DNA of 6,964 bases, from the NCBI GenBank assembly GCA_945864765.1, contig CAMBDR010000226.1, positions 1 to 6,964 on the forward strand. Direction: 5' to 3'. The notes beneath the pieces were generated by a model. It was not told the origin of the DNA and searched no databases. It saw only the letters and a list, made by a program, of their open reading frames with translations. Shown here piece by piece: positions 5,963 through 6,964 of this stretch. Positions within the stretch are counted from its first letter, which is position 1. Every line of letters begins with the position of its first letter. Origin of the DNA: Janthinobacterium lividum. Its GTDB lineage: Bacteria > Pseudomonadota > Gammaproteobacteria > Burkholderiales > Burkholderiaceae_D. Made by a program: the position numbers and the translations under genes.

Positions 5963-6624
5963 ACATTGGCCAGCATCAACTCCTGCGCCAAGGGCACTTC
6001 CGGCGCAACGTGGCTGGTCATGACAATACATTGCCTTTGCAAGCGTTCTGGCTCGCTTAAGCGCTGGCGCAAATGCGCTATCGCAGCCACATCCAGCGCA
6101 TTAAATGGTTCGTCAATCAAGAGTAATTGAAGCGGTAGCGCCAGTGCCAGACACAGGTGCAGCTTTTTGTGTTGCCCCAACGATAGCGTGTTAATGCTGT
6201 TATTGAGTACGGGCAGCATATGAAGCGCTGCCAGCTCGGCATGCACGGCCTCGCTTTGGGTTTGTGGGTAGAGCGAGAGATGTAAATCCAGAAATTCTCG
6301 CACGCTGAGCCAACTGAAGTCCGGGCTTTCGCTGCTACACCAAAAACTGTGTGCGCGGTAGGCCAAAGGCTGTTGCAAAATATCCCAGTCATTCAAACGA
6401 ATGTGGCCACCTCTGGCGTCGAGCGCACCGCCCAACAGTTTGAGCAGCGTGGTTTTGCCCGAGCCATTTTCGCCGCGCAACCAGGTAATGCCCGGCCCCA
6501 GCTTACAAGACCAATCGTCAAACATCAGCCGTTTGGGGTAGGCAAAACTTAAGTTGGCGACCTGTAGTTGTGGCACGGTGCTGGTCAAGGTTGCTGACGT
6601 TGCTGTTTCTGTTGTCATTGCCAT
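5959..6624 (-). CDS. ABC transporter ATP-binding protein
   Basis: A 221-residue nucleotide-binding subunit of an ABC transporter, compact like CcmA-type exporters. Walker A is GENGSGKTT (51-59), the signature is LSLGQ (147-151), Walker B is LLLIDEP (167-173), the D-loop NALD follows, and the H-loop His is near 205 in VMTSH. Where a Q-loop glutamine is expected, before SWLSVREFL, the sequence reads SSESPDF, so the Gln appears replaced. The start at 6624 has GGGAA seven bases upstream. ATG 6618 is the alternative, and the frame's longer extension to 6810 lies inside the neighbouring membrane-protein gene and is not credible. It overlaps that upstream gene by about 10 bases, implying translational coupling, and its stop overlaps the cyclase stop on the other strand. 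Substrate unknown. Confidence 0.85.
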   Translation of the reverse strand: MAMTTETATSATLTSTVPQLQVANLSFAYPKRLMFDDWSCKLGPGITWLRGENGSGKTTLLKLLGGALDARGGHIRLNDWDILQQPLAYRAHSFWCSSESPDFSWLSVREFLDLHLSLYPQTQSEAVHAELAALHMLPVLNNSINTLSLGQHKKLHLCLALALPLQLLLIDEPFNALDVAAIAHLRQRLSEPERLQRQCIVMTSHVAPEVPLAQELMLANV

Positions 6625-6964
6625 AGTTCGGTTCCCATTGCGGTCAAAATGACCATGTATAAAATCAGAATACGTGCGCGCGCAGGCTGGCTCAAGCGGC
6701 CACAGGCGAGCAAGCAAAGGTGGGCGGCCACTTGCGTGCCCACATACCAGCGCGCCACGCCGCCATGCACTTGCGCGCCATGCAGCCAGAACCAGGCGCT
6801 TACGGCGCATAAAATCAGCGCAGCGGGAAGCAGGCTGGCGCTACTTGTGAACCATTGAAGATGCGCAAAACGTAGCGGCAGCGCGCGCAAATGGGGCGTC
6901 ATCGATTGCATTTGTTCTTGCACCGCCTTGTAGCCTTGATCGGTTAACATCAAAATCGCGCTGC
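6615..6964 (-). CDS. C-terminal part of a membrane protein, probable ABC permease
   Basis: The frame is open to the right edge, with no ribosome site before the internal TTG/ATG at 6953/6950, so this is the 3' end of a longer gene. About 116 residues are visible. A soluble stretch (MLTDQGYKAVQEQMQS to HLQW) is followed by three hydrophobic helices: around SLLPAALILCAVSAWFW, around WYVGTQVAAHLCLLACG, and ILILYMVILTAMGTELW at the end. Its stop TGA (6617-6615) overlaps the ATG codons of the ABC ATPase gene. That arrangement suggests it is the membrane partner of the ATPase. The family is not recognised from this fragment, and the pairing is an inference from gene order. Confidence 0.65.
   Translation of the reverse strand, partial: SAILMLTDQGYKAVQEQMQSMTPHLRALPLRFAHLQWFTSSASLLPAALILCAVSAWFWLHGAQVHGGVARWYVGTQVAAHLCLLACGRLSQPARARILILYMVILTAMGTELWQ

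Noticed and set aside
6625..6810. Long N-terminal extension of the ABC ATPase frame
   Set aside because: It lies wholly inside the overlapping membrane-protein gene and is an Arg/Ala-rich shadow. The ATP-binding fold starts after the ATG at 6624.

Overview
The window looks like chromosomal DNA of a moderate-GC proteobacterium, most likely beta or gamma. The main grounds are a FimV/HubP-type polar landmark protein with the usual N-terminal 'LG-L' core ending in LLDPP and the conserved FimV C-terminal helix pair. A periplasmic DUF4198 protein, a P-loop gluconokinase and a REC-REC-GGDEF diguanylate cyclase agree with this. No insertion sequence, phage gene, CRISPR array, tRNA or rRNA was seen, and the gene order looks like ordinary core or shell chromosome.

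Layout. Positions 1-63 (minus) hold a probable small RNA: a sigma70-like promoter, a 5' end rich in C and U, a small hairpin and an intrinsic terminator. A perfect 12-bp palindrome lies between its -35 and -10 boxes. Divergent from it is a + strand gene for a secreted DUF4198 protein (252-1085). After a 284-base gap comes the long FimV-family gene (1370-3805, +). It converges on gntK (3821-4372, minus) across a 46-bp array of 11-bp repeats that contains both stop codons. A 282-base divergent regulatory region separates gntK from a PleD-like diguanylate cyclase (4655-5962, +). The cyclase meets an ABC ATPase gene (5959-6624, minus) tail to tail, the two stops sharing one TTAA. The ATPase gene overlaps the end of a membrane-protein gene that runs off the right edge (6615-6964, minus). 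These two probably form one translationally coupled transporter operon.

How the parts relate. FimV-type proteins organise the cell pole (type IV pili, chemotaxis arrays, second-messenger enzymes) and the cyclase makes c-di-GMP, so both fit surface and motility decisions. They lie in separate transcription units, however, and no operon joins them. GntK (gluconate to 6-phosphogluconate), the DUF4198 protein and the ABC pair look functionally independent.

The least ordinary items are the candidate small RNA with its palindromic operator and a possible match to the fimV ribosome-binding region, the helical-turn-spaced TGATCA array between fimV and gntK, the absence of a visible LysM domain in the FimV protein, and the diguanylate cyclase that lacks the inhibitory I-site arginine. 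No clear new multi-gene system was found.
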